Positions 1 to 10,465 are shown, counted from the stretch's first letter. The stretch is 64,000 nucleotides of DNA from Oegoconia quadripuncta (GCA_949316235.1 OX438744.1:37320778-37384777), one strand, 5' to 3'. Notes: generated by a model not told the origin, from the letters alone. Numbers and translations: made by a program.

Positions 1-243
1 CTCTCCACCGTATTCGCGGTCTGCCACGTTTACGTCTGGCGGTTGTAGGAGATAGATAGATTACATGAAAATAATTAAATAATTATACAAGATAAAAAAA
101 TACCTTACCGAGAGGGAGTGTACTTACCCATATGGTCTGAATAAAATTTATCTAGTATCCGCAGAAATTTTGTGTACATGACGTGTCATTCATTGTCGTT
201 GATGTAATGATGATGATACACGTAATATTATAAATTAGTAAAT
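1..243. other. No gene seen
   Basis: AT-rich sequence with no coding pattern. The first 60 bases are relatively GC-rich and could belong to a feature cut by the window edge, but nothing is recognisable. Confidence 0.5.
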
Positions 244-440
244 AACTGTCTGTCTGTCTGTTACGTTTTCATAACTAACATCTGAGCCGCTTGTAGATAT
301 TGAAATTTTGGTAGGAGTGTGATCTGGGACCTGGCGATGGACATTGGCTATTTTCAGATAAGGCAAGACACAAAGTACAAAAGGCAAGGAGTTCCCGATA
401 AATTCTACGCGAGCAAAGCCGAGGGCAGAAAGTTAATCTC
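230..440 (+). repeat. Degenerate interspersed repeat T copy
   Basis: Starts with ATTATAAATTAGTAAAT and a short CTGT run and ends with an AAAGCCGAGGGCAGAAAGTT-like block. This is the layout of the short lepidopteran tail repeat also seen at 14.7, 23.1, 41.3, 42.8, 50.9 and 52.6 kb. The copy is strongly diverged, so limits are approximate. Confidence 0.4.
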
Positions 441-628
441 AAATATTATCCAAGTTTGAAGCCAAATTATAATTTAATTATTTCACAGATGACTGCCTTC
501 ACGCCTCGCCTGTCCATAAAAGACTGTTGTCATATTTGATCTGTATTTGCCAATTAGGGTTCGACAACAGTTTCAATTCCCACAACGAATTAGATTTTAA
601 AAAAAAAAGATGAAATTGCAAATAAGTA

Positions 629-772
629 GGCCCGTATTAATATACCGTTCTCAAGATTGAGATGACCTTAAGTTGACGCTTGAGATTCTGTTGCATGTTA
701 AAACAATAGCAAAAAATAGTATTGAGACTGAGACGCGATTTCAATCTCAAGATCGATTTATTAATACGGGCC
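629..772. mobile_element. Short MITE (144 bp), PIF/Harbinger-like termini
   Basis: Bounded by inverted ends GGCCCGTATTAATA and TATTAATACGGGCC, with inner inverted blocks (CTCAAGATTGAGATGACC near the left, ATCTCAAGATCGAT near the right). There is no coding capacity. The same element is split at 35884-36476 and partly present at 59986-60115. Flanks share TA. Assignment to PIF/Harbinger rests on GGCC ends and on the TTA duplications of the longer relative at 27.7 and 61.9 kb. Confidence 0.65.
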
Positions 773-805
773 TAAGATACTGAACTTGCAGGAAAGCGAA
801 TCTAT

Positions 806-1075
806 GGCCTGTATTAATAAACCATTCCCAAGATTGAGAACAGTCTCAAGTAAACGTATTGATTAATAAACCTAACTCGAGACCTGAAGAACACGTGCAT
901 ACTCAAGCAGTACTCACTTGAGAGGTGCGCGTATTAATAAACGAAACTCAAGACTGTCATTCATTGACAATACTTGAGAAGTGATGATTGGTTTATAAAT
1001 TAGCACGAAGCTTGGACATATCTCGGTTGATACAGCCTCAAGACTTGTATTGAGATTGATTTATTAATACGGGCC
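806..1075. mobile_element. MITE-L copy 1 (270 bp, internally deleted)
   Basis: Begins GGCCTGTATTAATAAACC and ends GGTTTATTAATACGGGCC in family consensus form (here ATTTATTAATACGGGCC). TAT stands on both sides. It is shorter than the copies at 27735 (335 bp) and 61898 (332 bp) because part of the middle, including the GCCGCTGAGGCGAA hairpin region, is missing. Non-autonomous; no ORF. Confidence 0.7.
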
Positions 1076-1652
1076 TATGATATATAAATCTGCAGACATT
1101 AAAGTGCGCTTATACTCGCTGTTGATATCCACCTTCTCCATTCTCTTCATTCTTTCCACAGTAGCAGGCCTATACAATGTGCGGTCAACTGTACATGGAA
1201 AACTTTAAAAAATGCTTTTATATCACATGGCAAAAGAATAGCCAAAGTAAATCCATTCGTCAAGTACCTTTGACCAAGGGCTTTGCGAACGAATTTACGT
1301 TCGAATGGATAAATGATAGCGGATTTTAGATACTAAGGTCCTTATTACAGAACGATGCTGATGATGAACGAAGCGTAATTCATTGATTGATTGATGATCA
1401 AGTCTGAGTATTATTGCTGTTACTATCACACTGCAAAAATTATTAATTTAACTAGTATTAAATTGAAATCATGATCATCTGAAATGCTTTTTTTTTAGTG
1501 AACCAATGTGAACGCTATGTTAATAATATGCTTTTCTATCAACAGTTTTTAAGTTTTGAACTTGATTTAAATCCCCAAAACAAAGAGGAGTGATATAATA
1601 TTGAAGCCCTTGTCTGTCTGATGGAACTGGAAAAGTTTTTTTTAGATAGATA
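1076..1652. other. No gene seen
   Basis: AT-rich single-copy sequence. It includes a loose inverted pair around 1250-1310 (AATCCATTCGTCAAG and CGTTCGAATGGATAA) that may be an old repeat remnant. No coding signal. Confidence 0.4.
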
Positions 1653-1860
1653 GATAAATCGTTTATTTGTATGACCAGTCATACACACCATAAGTTCCAA
1701 AGCTATTGGATAAACATATTATAAAAGTAACATCAGGATACACTAGAGTATGTGTGTGCTACAGTCGTACAAATGGGTCATAGCTCAGTGTGTATAATTG
1801 CTCACAGAGCAAAACACTGATTTTCAGCTATTACCCACGAGGAGACACTGGCACAAAAGA
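1653..1860 (-). repeat. LINE 3'-end repeat with GATA-type tail
   Basis: Opens with a GATAGATAGATA run and carries ACAAATGGGTCATAGCTCAG and GCAAAACACTGATTTTCAGC. These blocks recur at 39030-39245 and, in the opposite orientation, at 53615-53825. A microsatellite tail with a conserved body is typical of CR1-like LINE 3' ends, which is an inference. The tail is on the left, so the element reads on the - strand. Confidence 0.55.
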
Positions 1861-1989
1861 GAACAACCAGACAAGCATATTTTACGGTGCGCTTCAGTGA
1901 ATAATGTCACGTAGGTATATGTGTATTCAAATGCAGTATAGGTACTCAAATAGATACAGATACACTGTCGGTAGATTGGAATAAGTTAG

Positions 1990-2217
1990 TAAATTCGCAC
2001 TAAGAAGTTCGATTCTTCATTCATCATCCGAACAGCCAAGGCATGGAACTCCCTTCCGGCGTCAGTTTTTCCTGAATCCTACAACCTTGGGATCTTCAAG
2101 AGCAGAGTGAATAGGCATTTACTGAGATCGCGTGCTTCATCTCCGACTACATCGTCACTTTCCATCAGGTGAGATTGTGGTCAAACGCGAATCCAGTCAA
2201 TCATAAAAAAAAAATAA
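1990..2217 (+). pseudogene. LINE reverse transcriptase C-terminal remnant (copy 1)
   Basis: Encodes the end of a non-LTR retrotransposon protein, with motifs SSFIIRTAKAWNSLP and FKSRVNRHLL, followed by a short untranslated tail and poly(A) at about 2204-2217. Nearly identical to the copy at 8213-8515 and the shorter one at 6388-6556. This is a 5'-truncated insertion, the usual result of LINE retrotransposition. Confidence 0.7.
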
Positions 2218-2800
2218 AAAAATCAATATGCGAATTAGCTTACAAAAGATTGAGACAACGACATACATTCATAATTAAGATTTAATAATAAAATAAAATA
2301 AAACGGATTTGTTTTCGAAAATTGATCTTTGCGAGATGGTTTTAAGCCATGTTTGATGGAAGTCGGCACAGCCGTTTCTTTGATAATTTTTGACTTTGAC
2401 AGAAATTGCATTGACAAGCAAGAAAATTGGAAAAAAATATTCCAAATATATACGATACCTAGACACTATCGCATAACACTAAATGCTTTATGCAACATAC
2501 ACAGTATTCAATTAGCACCAAAAATGGGTAATCATACGGAACTCTGGTGTTAAAAACAGTTTACTTTCGGCCAATTATTATCGAAGCACGCACGAATGTT
2601 CACCGATCCACATGAGCGAAGCCACAGGCCGGCTAGAAAGTGATGTCGCGAAGATGGTCTTACTAGCTACATTGCAGCATAAAATATTTTTTTAACATAA
2701 AACATATTTATTGTGCACAAAAATATTACATTTCAATGCAGTCCTGGCTCCTGAACTATGTGAGACCTGTATGTTAGCTGGTAAACACTATAAAATGATG
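2218..2800. other. No gene seen
   Basis: AT-rich. Short open frames are present on both strands but lack homology, codon bias or splice context, so I do not call them genes. Confidence 0.45.
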
Positions 2801-2819
2801 CAAAGAAAACATTCAAATT

Positions 2820-3145
2820 CAAGGAAATATAGATAAAATTATCATTTGAAAACGTCACATTTTTTTAACTTAATATTAAATGTCAATACAATAACATTAC
2901 TGCTCATTCACAAAGCTGACTCCCCATAGAAGAACGAGCAAGAAACTCAATGGTTGCTCTTTTTGAGTAGGTATTAGGTTACAATGTGTAAATATTATAT
3001 TGTATAATTAGAGTGAAATATCGCCGAGCCGTTTTTGTCCATATCATCTAGATAGAAATGTATAACTCCTCCATAAAAGCGTACTAAATAGGATCACTAC
3101 TGGACACACATATAGACACATAACACGCGTCGTTTTTCGTCGGGA
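2820..3145 (+). repeat. Old LINE-derived repeat (CGCCGAGC family)
   Basis: Contains TCATTTGAAAACGTCAC, CTCATTCACAAAGCTGACTC and ATATCGCCGAGCCG blocks. Matching blocks occur at 7165-7395, 28100-28226, 28855-29040 and 44220-44300. Diverged; coding content unknown. Confidence 0.45.
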
Positions 3146-3970
3146 GTTAAAAAATTAAACAATTAAACATAACGATAATAATGAACAATTAGGTACAAGG
3201 GCGAATTTATCCTATTGAGACATATCTTCGAATTAAGCTTAGAGTAGTCGAAAGAACATAAAATACCGACTGGCGACCTCTTTCCAGTAACCCTGTATTT
3301 AACATTGAGCCAGAGGCCGTTAAAATCTTGCCCTCATATCATATTTTATCATCAGGTAACCCCTGCGTTATAGAATGAAAAAAAAAAAAAAAACAAAAAG
3401 CAATCTCAAACTTACAATACCACATTGATATATCAAAACACAATAAAAATGATATAGGCGTCGGCATAAGTCAACTTTTTGAGTTACGAGAAAAAAATTG
3501 CCAATATATACATTGTAGTGAATCGAGCTAACGATTATTTGATGACTGCCTTGTGCTTCCATACAATAATGAAATAATAAAGACAAAAAAAAAAGAAAAA
3601 AGCCATAACACAAGACTACTGTGCGGAGATTCCCAATGGGGCGAATTCACCATTTGTCGAACAAAAAACTACTTGAATATACGGCGCTAACGTCTTTGGG
3701 CAAAAAACTAATTCATTGATAGTTTTTTTTTTTAATTTTACACACAAGGTTGACTTGTCATTTGTAATCCAAAGAATATGTTTGTCATACTTTTGCTCAT
3801 AGTTTGTATGAGCGAACAATAGATTTTTCTGTCTTTGTTTCTGTTAAACTGAATTAATTTATTATAGAAATATTTTTTAAACAATCATTGGTATAACGCT
3901 AGATCTTAAAGCCGAAATTAAAATCGCGCTTAATCAATTTGTTTAGAGCACTACATCTATATCTTATCGC
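3146..3970. other. No gene seen
   Basis: AT-rich sequence with several A or T runs (3378-3394, 3588-3599, 3725-3734). Short open frames across the runs look like chance. Confidence 0.45.
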
Positions 3971-4246
3971 AAATAATAATAATAATAAATACCTTTGCAC
4001 ATACACACAGCGCCATCTAGTTCCACACTAAGCAACTAGGCTTGTATTATGGATACCAGATGGTGGATAAACTACACAAATACATTTTTTTTTGTAAATA
4101 AATACATAGATAAATGAAAAACATCCATAACTCGAGAACACATGTCTGTATTCATCATACAAACATATGCCCCTAGCGGGATTCGAACCCGCTACCTTTT
4201 GGTATAGCAGTCAGAGTTTTTAACCACTACACCAAACAGGTCGTCC
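3971..4246 (-). mobile_element. SINE-2 copy (reverse)
   Basis: Read on the - strand it starts with a tRNA-like head: box A like TGGTGTAGTGGTTA and box B GGTTCGAATCCCG. A body follows, ending AACTAGATGGCGCTGTGTGT, then an ATT-rich tail. Same family as 5986, 9706, 35974, 41869, 56600 and 60198. Confidence 0.75.
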
Positions 4247-4283
4247 AATAGCGGAACACAGCTATTCTATCTACTTAAACTTA

Positions 4284-4360
4284 AAAAGATCATCATCTCA
4301 TATCGGCCACAGGACGTCCAGTGTTGAACATAGGCCTCCCCCATAGAATTCCAGAGTGAG
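4284..4360 (+). repeat. LINE 3' fragment
   Basis: Contains GGACGTCCAGTGTTGAACAT followed by AGGCCTCCCCCA, a block often found at 3' ends of lepidopteran non-LTR elements. A similar block occurs near 50380 (GTCCATTGCTGGACATAGGC). Confidence 0.45.
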
Positions 4361-4512
4361 ATACTACATGAACATTTATTCCCGAGTCATGGATATTTAT
4401 ATAAAATATTTATGTAGGTATATTTATCCGTTATCTAGTATCCATAGCACAAGTTTTGCTTAGTTTGGGACTAGAAGATTGGTGTAAGTGTCCGAAATAT
4501 TAATTAATTTAT
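4361..4512 (+). mobile_element. SINE-3 fragment, 5' truncated
   Basis: Carries the SINE-3 body (ATTTATTCCCGAGTCATGG, GCTTAGTTTGGGACTAGA, TGGTGTAAGTGTCCGAAATA) but lacks the tRNA-like head seen at 23915, 45602 and 60377. Confidence 0.65.
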
Positions 4513-4524
4513 TATTATTTTTAT

Positions 4525-4658
4525 GCTAGCAAGGTAAACATTTAAAATGCCCTACCGCAAACTAAAGCGCATCCTAAACATATCACATGCTGGGGATCGA
4601 ACCCGCGACCTCCGATTTGTAAACCCTGTGATATTTACATCGAGTCACGGTGGCCGTT
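4525..4658 (-). mobile_element. SINE-1 fragment (reverse, head portion)
   Basis: On the - strand it reads a tRNA-like head with box B GGTTCGATCCCC, followed by the first part of the SINE-1 body, then stops near the GCTAGC block. It is diverged from the other copies. Confidence 0.6.
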
Positions 4659-5470
4659 AAAATTATTGTATGTTATTTTGTCTTTAAAGAATATCAGGCA
4701 ATATTATAAGTGATTTATTTTGACCAATCTTTATATTAAAAATAACAATAATATTTATTGCAAATCCAGCTTCCCATATGAACAATAACATCCGTCAAAA
4801 ATATTCCAGTCAATCAAATCAAGGCAACAATAAATCACACAAACGTATTTCATAATTAACAAAATCACTTTCTCATAGCAAAGTTTCATTGCCAATCATT
4901 CAAGCGTCAAAAATGGATTATTTCCCAACAATGAAACCTAACCGACTATCAAATATCTATAACATCTTAATTATTGAACGTCAAAATCAATTATGCACGA
5001 ATAAATATTTGAATAAGATATATTTGGTAATCATTTGTCAAAACCGCTTAAGGGTTAAAGAAACAGTGCAGCCGACTATTGTCTGCTCCACCCTATTTTT
5101 TGTCTGTTAATTCCTTTACCTGTCCATTGCTTCTTTAATTGAACTATTACAATTAACTGCTCCTTTCCAAGATACAATGGAATGCGATTTGATCAGCTTT
5201 TATTGAAAAGATCGTTAGGTAAGTGGGATTTATTTCTTAAAGATATTGTCACGCTTGATTTTCCACATTAATTGCTTCATATTATAATATTAATTACTAT
5301 TTGGGCCAGGTGTGTTAGGATTGTACCTCTAGATAGATATTTGAATATTCACGCCTCTATGACTTGCAAATAGCTCTGGGCATTATATTTATATTTCTAA
5401 TATTAATACTTTGCCATTATGTCCATTTTATGTAATATTATTAGATAGATAGCCAGTAGTTCTTCCCATG
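4659..5470. other. No gene seen
   Basis: AT-rich sequence with no repeat I can match inside the window and no convincing exon. Confidence 0.45.
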
Positions 5471-5803
5471 TTTTTTTTTACACACAACGGATTGGTACTT
5501 GACCTCAGTCACACCTGATGTTAAGTGAAGATGAGGTCGAAAGTGGAAGCGTACTGACCCGGAAACCCCAACACATTTGAAGGACTGGCTATCTTATCTC
5601 TGACAACCGGAATACAGCAATGCTATTAACATTGCTGCTTGGCGGCAGATTTAGATAAGATGGTGGTAGCTAGCCAGGCGGACATTTAAAATGCCCTACC
5701 ACCAACCAAACCGAGTACTTTAACATGTACCCCGCTGGGGATCGAACCCGCGACCTGCGAATCGTAAACCCAATGTTGTTTACATTAAGCCACGGAGGCG
5801 GTT
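5471..5803 (-). mobile_element. SINE-1, near full length (reverse)
   Basis: Good reference copy. On the - strand: AACCGCCTCCGTGGCTTAAT (box A), GGTTCGATCCCC (box B), then a body with GGTTGGTGGTAGGGCATTTT, GCCGCCAAGCAGCAATGTTA and TCAGAGATAAGATAGCCAGT, ending in a GTTGTG-AAAA-like tail. The tRNA-derived head implies an internal RNA polymerase III promoter. Confidence 0.8.
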
Positions 5804-5900
5804 AATTTGTGCAATAAAGTGTACTTGATTGATTGATTGAAATATATCCGCGAGAGTTATTCCACGCAGGTGAAGCCGCGGGCAGAAAGATAGTTTTAAT
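5804..5900 (+). repeat. LINE tail with TTGA repeats plus repeat T fragment
   Basis: GTGCAATAAAGTGTACTTGA followed by TTGATTGATTGA, then a fragment of repeat T ending GAAGCCGCGGGCAGAAAG. The TTGA tail is typical of LINE 3' termini. Confidence 0.45.
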
Positions 5901-5985
5901 ATTTACAGCAAACCTCCATTCGTTTGATGCATATTGTATGTCTTATTAAAATATATGATAAAATTATTTCTTCATTTCTTATAAT

Positions 5986-6211
5986 CCACAGTAAGCAACT
6001 ATAAGCTTGTGTTGTGGATACCAGATGGTTGATATATTACACAAATACATTTTTTTTTTGTAAATAAATAATTATTATAAATAAGAAAATACATAACTCG
6101 GGTACACATGTCCGTATTCATCACACAAACATATGCCCCTAGCGGGATTCGAACCCGCAACCTTTTGGTATAGTGGTCAGAGTTGCTAACCACTACACTA
6201 AACAGGTCGTC
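5986..6211 (-). mobile_element. SINE-2 copy (reverse)
   Basis: Box B on the - strand is GGTTCGAATCCCGC and the head ends GACGACCTGTTTAGTGTAG. It contains CAGATGGTTGATATATTACA. The 3' tail is short. Confidence 0.7.
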
Positions 6212-6237
6212 AATACCCTGAATACGCGTATTCAGCC

Positions 6238-6385
6238 GAAAATTCCAACAGAACGGTTTACTTCGTATGGGTAATCGATACATTTTTGATCGAATTCGAC
6301 TTTGGTTCTTTGGGGAATCTTTTTCGTAACCAAGAGTGGCGTCACCTGTTAATGAGAATTACACAAATTCCAATTCACCCTATAT
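6238..6385. repeat. Fragment of AGGGTG-ended inverted-repeat element
   Basis: Shares ACGGTTTACTTCGTATGGGT, GAATTCGACTTTGGTTCTTT and the terminal CACCCTATATA with 30714-30964 and, without the end, with 52331-52480. Probably the right half of a non-autonomous DNA element. Confidence 0.5.
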
Positions 6386-6387
6386 AC

Positions 6388-6616
6388 CGAATCCCTTCCG
6401 GCGTCAGTCTTTCCTGAATCCTACAACCTTGGGATCTTCAAGAACAGGGTGAATAGGCGTCTACTGAGATCGCATGCTTCATCTTCGGCCACATCGTCAC
6501 TTCCCATCAGGTGAGATTGTGGTCAAATGCGTATCCAGTTAACATAAAAAAAAAAATCCGTTCATCCGTTTGAACAACAAACAAACGTTCTAACTTTCGC
6601 ATTTATAATATTAGTT
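6388..6616 (+). pseudogene. LINE C-terminal remnant (copy 2) plus repeat T end
   Basis: CCCTTCCGGCGTCAGTCTTT to the TCAGGTGAGATTGTGGTCAA tail matches the copies at 1990 and 8213, but it is truncated further and ends in poly(A) at about 6546-6556. It is followed directly by a piece of repeat T ending ATTTATAATATTAGTT. Confidence 0.6.
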
Positions 6617-6899
6617 AAAAGTTAGATAGATTATTATTAATGAAACGAAACCCGATTTCATTTTAAAGGTGCTTAAGTGACCGCATTGACCGCAAACAAT
6701 TGATTTTCAATTATATTTGCGTCGCGGCAGTTAACGTGTTAAAGATAAGAAAAATTGTATATTTGAAGAATTTTGTAACGTTGTTTGCTAAGCCGAAAAT
6801 CGAAGCGACAAAACTGCTGAAATATTCACCTGTATTATTGCACCAATCGGAGTCAATAACGTGGTAACTATCATAAATAAACTCAAGTGTCGCTAACAA
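6617..6899. other. No gene seen
   Basis: AT-rich unique sequence before a SINE; no exon or repeat recognised. Confidence 0.4.
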
Positions 6900-7150
6900 C
6901 AATGTACAACATAAAGTTTACGATTCGGAGGTCGCGGGTTCGATATTTAGTACTCTGTTTGGTTGGTGGTAGGGCATTTTAAATGTCGGCCTGACTATCT
7001 ATCACCATCTTATCCATATCCACCGCCAAAACAGCAATGTTAATAGCATTGTTGTGTTCCGTTTGTCAGAGATAAGATAGCCAGTCCCCCAAATAAGATG
7101 GGGTTTCCGGGTCAGTACGCTTCCACTTTCGGCCTCATTATCTTCTCCTT
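6900..7150 (+). mobile_element. SINE-1 copy, both ends trimmed
   Basis: Carries the GGAGGTCGCGGGTTCGAT head and the body blocks GGTTGGTGGTAGGGCATTTT and GATAAGATAGCCAGTCCCCC. It lacks the first part of the box A region and ends in the CTTCCACTTTCGGCCTC block. Confidence 0.7.
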
Positions 7151-7164
7151 AGATGTTTACGTTT

Positions 7165-7395
7165 ATTTCTTTACGTTTTATTTGTTATTGTATAGTTAGA
7201 CTGAATATCGCCGAGCGGTCTATGTCCATGCTTGCTTATCATCCAGATAGTCAGAAATTTTATAATAGTCATGGGTAAATAATGTCTGTTTTATGATGGT
7301 TTTGAATTTATTTGAAGGTAAATTTTGAATGTCCACTAGAACCTTATTATAAAAGCGTATACATTGCCCCTTAAATGACTTAGTGACTTTGTGTA
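7165..7395 (+). repeat. Old LINE-derived repeat (CGCCGAGC family)
   Basis: Contains GAATATCGCCGAGCGGTC and AGCGTATACATTGCCCCTTA. Matches 2990-3090 and 28855-29040 in order. No reading frame survives. Confidence 0.45.
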
Positions 7396-8188
7396 AACGG
7401 CTGACCTGAATTTTGACTATTTTTCTTAAACGATTCTAGATTTTTTCTTACATACATTAAGTTTTCGTAAACGTATTGCAATGTTAATATTAATATAATT
7501 TCTTTAAATTTATTCCAAAGAGACACTCTGGGGCCCAGACATTGCTTAACTTCGCTAATCACATACGAATAACTAGTACCTACGACACGATTGCTTCCTA
7601 CAATACGAGTGCGCTACAATAATGAACACTAATATCTTGAGATGGTTTTGTGTTCATATATTGGAATAATTCTAGTGATCTTGAAATGGAATAATGCATG
7701 CATTCGTTTTTGTTGGCGAGTCATACCGTGGCTAAGTGTATTTTGCAAGCACAATTTATAATTTTCACTCAAACAAAATACATAACCCCGAATACAATAT
7801 CTCCGCCAACAAGTCACTATCAAAACTCCAATTCTCAAAACAGAAGCCCACAATAGAGCCTCACATATCTATACGGTGTCCACGATTTTGACAGCTCGGA
7901 GACCGGTCCTGGAAGATTAATGGTTGCTCTACTCATCGCGGTAATGACGCCCCCCTCCCCCGATGTCTAATGACATCCAGAGTAGGGTGGCTGTGGGTTG
8001 GCTGGCTTATTAGGGGATTATTCCAGAGATTTGAGGCTGGTGAGTGAGGATGTTAAAAAAATAATAGTGGATATTCGTTATTTTGGGTTATGGTTCGTGT
8101 TTTTTTTTTTTCACTTTAAATATACGGTTTTAGCATTGATGGATTTTATACCTACCTTTTTTTTGCATCTAAGCGTTGTAAGAAGTGT
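7396..8188. other. No gene seen; GC-richer patch
   Basis: The stretch 7860-8050 is richer in G and C than its surroundings and has no match elsewhere in the window. It could be a conserved non-coding element, but no motif decides this. Confidence 0.3.
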
Positions 8189-8212
8189 GTGCGTTGGAAT
8201 TACATAATCTTA

Positions 8213-8515
8213 TTCCACCGCCACCCTTCCAACTTCCGACCACTAGGCGTGGGATTCCACCCGTATATAGTTAATATACCGAACATTCGCACTAAGAAGT
8301 TCGATTCTTCATTCATCATCCGAACAGCCAAGGCATGGAACTCCCTTCCGGCGTCAGTCTTTCCTGAATCCTACAACCTTGGGATCTTCAAGAGCAGAGT
8401 GAATAGGCATTTACTGGGATCGCGTGCTTCATCTTCGACCACATCGTCACTTTCCATCAGGTGAGATTGTAGTCAAACGCGAATCCAGTCAATCATAAAA
8501 AAAAAAGAAAAAAAA
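8213..8515 (+). pseudogene. LINE reverse transcriptase C-terminal remnant (copy 3)
   Basis: The longest of the three related copies. Residues include FRPLGVGFHPYIVNIPNIRT, SSFIIRTAKAWNSLPASVFP and FKSRVNRHLLGSR, ending in a stop near 8464. An untranslated tail and poly(A) to 8515 follow. This is the carboxyl end of a non-LTR retrotransposon polyprotein; the catalytic domain is missing. Confidence 0.7.
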
Positions 8516-8518
8516 GAA

Positions 8519-8569
8519 GCATACTTTATTTTATTCAATAGGTTTACTATTGAATAAAATAAAGTATGC
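8519..8569. other. Perfect 23-bp hairpin
   Basis: Arms at 8519-8541 and 8547-8569 are perfect reverse complements around a 5-base loop (GTTTA). It lies directly after the LINE poly(A). The arms start GCATACTTTATTTTATTC. Confidence 0.85.
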
Positions 8570-9360
8570 ATAATTGACGCTTAGGCAATTTGCAATTGTC
8601 GACTACTTTTCTATATTTATACTGAAAAGCATAGTTTAGGCATGAGAAAAGTCATTTACAATATCAATTAAAATCTTTATGACATCACTAATAAATTCTT
8701 GTTATATAATGTCATGATTGAGAAAAAAATATGATTAGTTAATTTAGTTTAGTGCGAAACTTACACAGTGCTCATTTTTATATGTATAATATTTATTTGA
8801 AATAATCTAGTTGCACCTTATTTTTTATTAGATTTTTCATAGAACAATTTTCTTTCTTATATTACAAATAAAAGAGATATTTTAGTATATTAACCATCAA
8901 ACGATTGTTATATATTACTTGAATCCATGAGATCCTTTTTTTGTGCGACAAAAGGTAAACTTAATGAACCTTCAGCAAATTAAATCAAATAACTAACATG
9001 AATAAGTTCCAATAACTAAACTACTAACGAATAAACAAGTGCGAACCAAACTCATGGTCACCCCGCAGCATCCTTGGTTAATGTCTTTGCCGAAACGAAA
9101 AAAAAAGTCTGGCATGTTTATCTTGGCGCGGCGTCCTCTGCGAATCGGCCCCCGTGCGTTTCGGCCCTAATCGATTTTACTCCGAGACACGTCTAATTTG
9201 GCGGATTAATCGTGGACACCCTTGTGTACGGCTAATTTCCTTGTTTATGGAAAATGATAATGATTTTGGATTGTTTTGGTAACTATATATTTGGTAGGAG
9301 CGTGGGATTTTCTTTATCTCCACTACAATTTGATGGTCAATTCTTGGATGGGTGGCATTT
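8570..9360. other. No gene seen; candidate regulatory patch at 9050-9250
   Basis: Mostly AT-rich. From 9050 to 9250 base composition changes to near-balanced, single-copy sequence with CTAATCGATT and GGCGGATTAATCG, which contain TAAT cores used by homeodomain proteins. This is only a weak hint of a conserved non-coding element. Confidence 0.3.
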
Positions 9361-9369
9361 TATTATGAC

Positions 9370-9594
9370 TGTCTCCGTGTTTCGGAGGACACGTTGAATG
9401 GTCGGTCCTGGTTATTTTCAATCGATTGATTGATTGAGGTGCCGTTGTGCTTAAAAAAAATTAAAGGTAGTCGCTTAGCCGAGTCGCAGACCTACAGGGG
9501 CGGCTTAAAATCACTGACTATCAGTTGGCCACTAGTCTGACACAAATCTATCAATCCGCACTGGGCCCACGTGGTGGATTATGGCCTATACCTA
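9370..9594 (+). repeat. LINE 3' UTR-like repeat, left part
   Basis: Contains a TTGATTGATTGA run and CCGCACTGGGCCCACGTGG. The same blocks in the same order occur at 32700-32905. The repeat is broken by the element at 9595-10124 and continues at 10125-10210 with CCAGTGAGAGGAGGCTGTG. Confidence 0.6.
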
Positions 9595-10124
9595 CCAGTG
9601 GTGGGCAAACTTTCTTCATAGGGGGCCAGAAAGTTTAAGAAATTTCAGAGGAGGGCAATAATTACCTATAGTTAAACTGCGTGTTTTGAAATCTTTTAAT
9701 CATATTATAATAATAAATAATAAATATCCTTAGACATACACACAGCGCCATCTACTTCCACAGTAAGCAACTATAAGCTTGTGTTGTGGACACCAGACGG
9801 TCGATATACTACATAAATACATTTTTTTTTGTAAATAAATACTTATTATAAATGATAACATCCATAACTCGGGTACACAATGTCCGTATTCATCACACAA
9901 ACGTATGCCCCTAGCGGGATTCGAACCCGCAACCTTTTGGTATAGTGGTCAGAGTTGCTAACCACTACACCAAACAGGTCGTCGTCATTATAAAAATACT
10001 ACATTACAGTATTTACACATTTTTGCATATGTTAGTTCATTTCGAAGAATCGTCGTCGGCGGGCAGAATGAAATCTTTTCACGGGCCGGACGTGGCCCGC
10101 GGGCGTTACTTTGCCCACCACTGG
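9595..10124. mobile_element. hAT-like non-autonomous element carrying a SINE
   Basis: Ends are CCAGTGGTGGGCAAACTT and, at the right, ACTTTGCCCACCACTGG. The flanks 9585-9594 and 10125-10134 are identical (CCTATACCTA), consistent with an 8-bp or slightly longer duplication with terminal ambiguity. Short ends and this duplication size fit hAT. No transposase ORF. SINE-2 is inserted inside. Confidence 0.75.
9706..9983 (-). mobile_element. SINE-2, near full length (reverse), nested
   Basis: tRNA-like head on the - strand (GACGACCTGTTTGGTGTAGT, GGTTCGAATCCCGC), body, and an ATT-rich tail at 9706-9727. It lies inside the hAT-like element, so it is the younger insertion. Confidence 0.8.
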
Positions 10125-10210
10125 CCTATACCTATCCTCTTCCAGTGAGAGGAGGCTGTGCCCCAAAAGTGGCTAGGTAACCTGCAGAAAATGTCAAGAC
10201 TTCCTTAGGC
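10125..10210 (+). repeat. LINE 3' UTR-like repeat, right part
   Basis: Continuation of the repeat interrupted at 9594: CCTATCCTCTTCCAGTGAGA and GGCTGTGCCCC, parallel to 32850-32880. Confidence 0.55.
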
Positions 10211-10339
10211 TACCCATTGCAGAAAGCTAGCACCGCTTCTTATCCTAGTTGGACAGTCAGGCTTATTCTTTCTCTGGTAGGACTTCTACCAGTTATTTTG
10301 TCACCATGAGGTGACCATAACACTTTCAATATAAGACAA

Positions 10340-10465
10340 TAGCGCCCTTTATGAAAAGGGCAGCGCAGACGGCGGACATTTGGTAGGTTGGACAAAATAT
10401 CCAGATCAAGCGATTTTGTTCACGAGAATGGGGTGTATAGAAAATGTCCACCGTCTGCGTCCGTT
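10340..10465. repeat. Small imperfect inverted repeat
   Basis: CGCAGACGGCGGACATTT (10362-10379) pairs with AAATGTCCACCGTCTGCG (10444-10461) with one mismatch over 18 bases, separated by 64 bases. Could be a tiny MITE or a chance palindrome; no second copy in the window. Confidence 0.55.
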
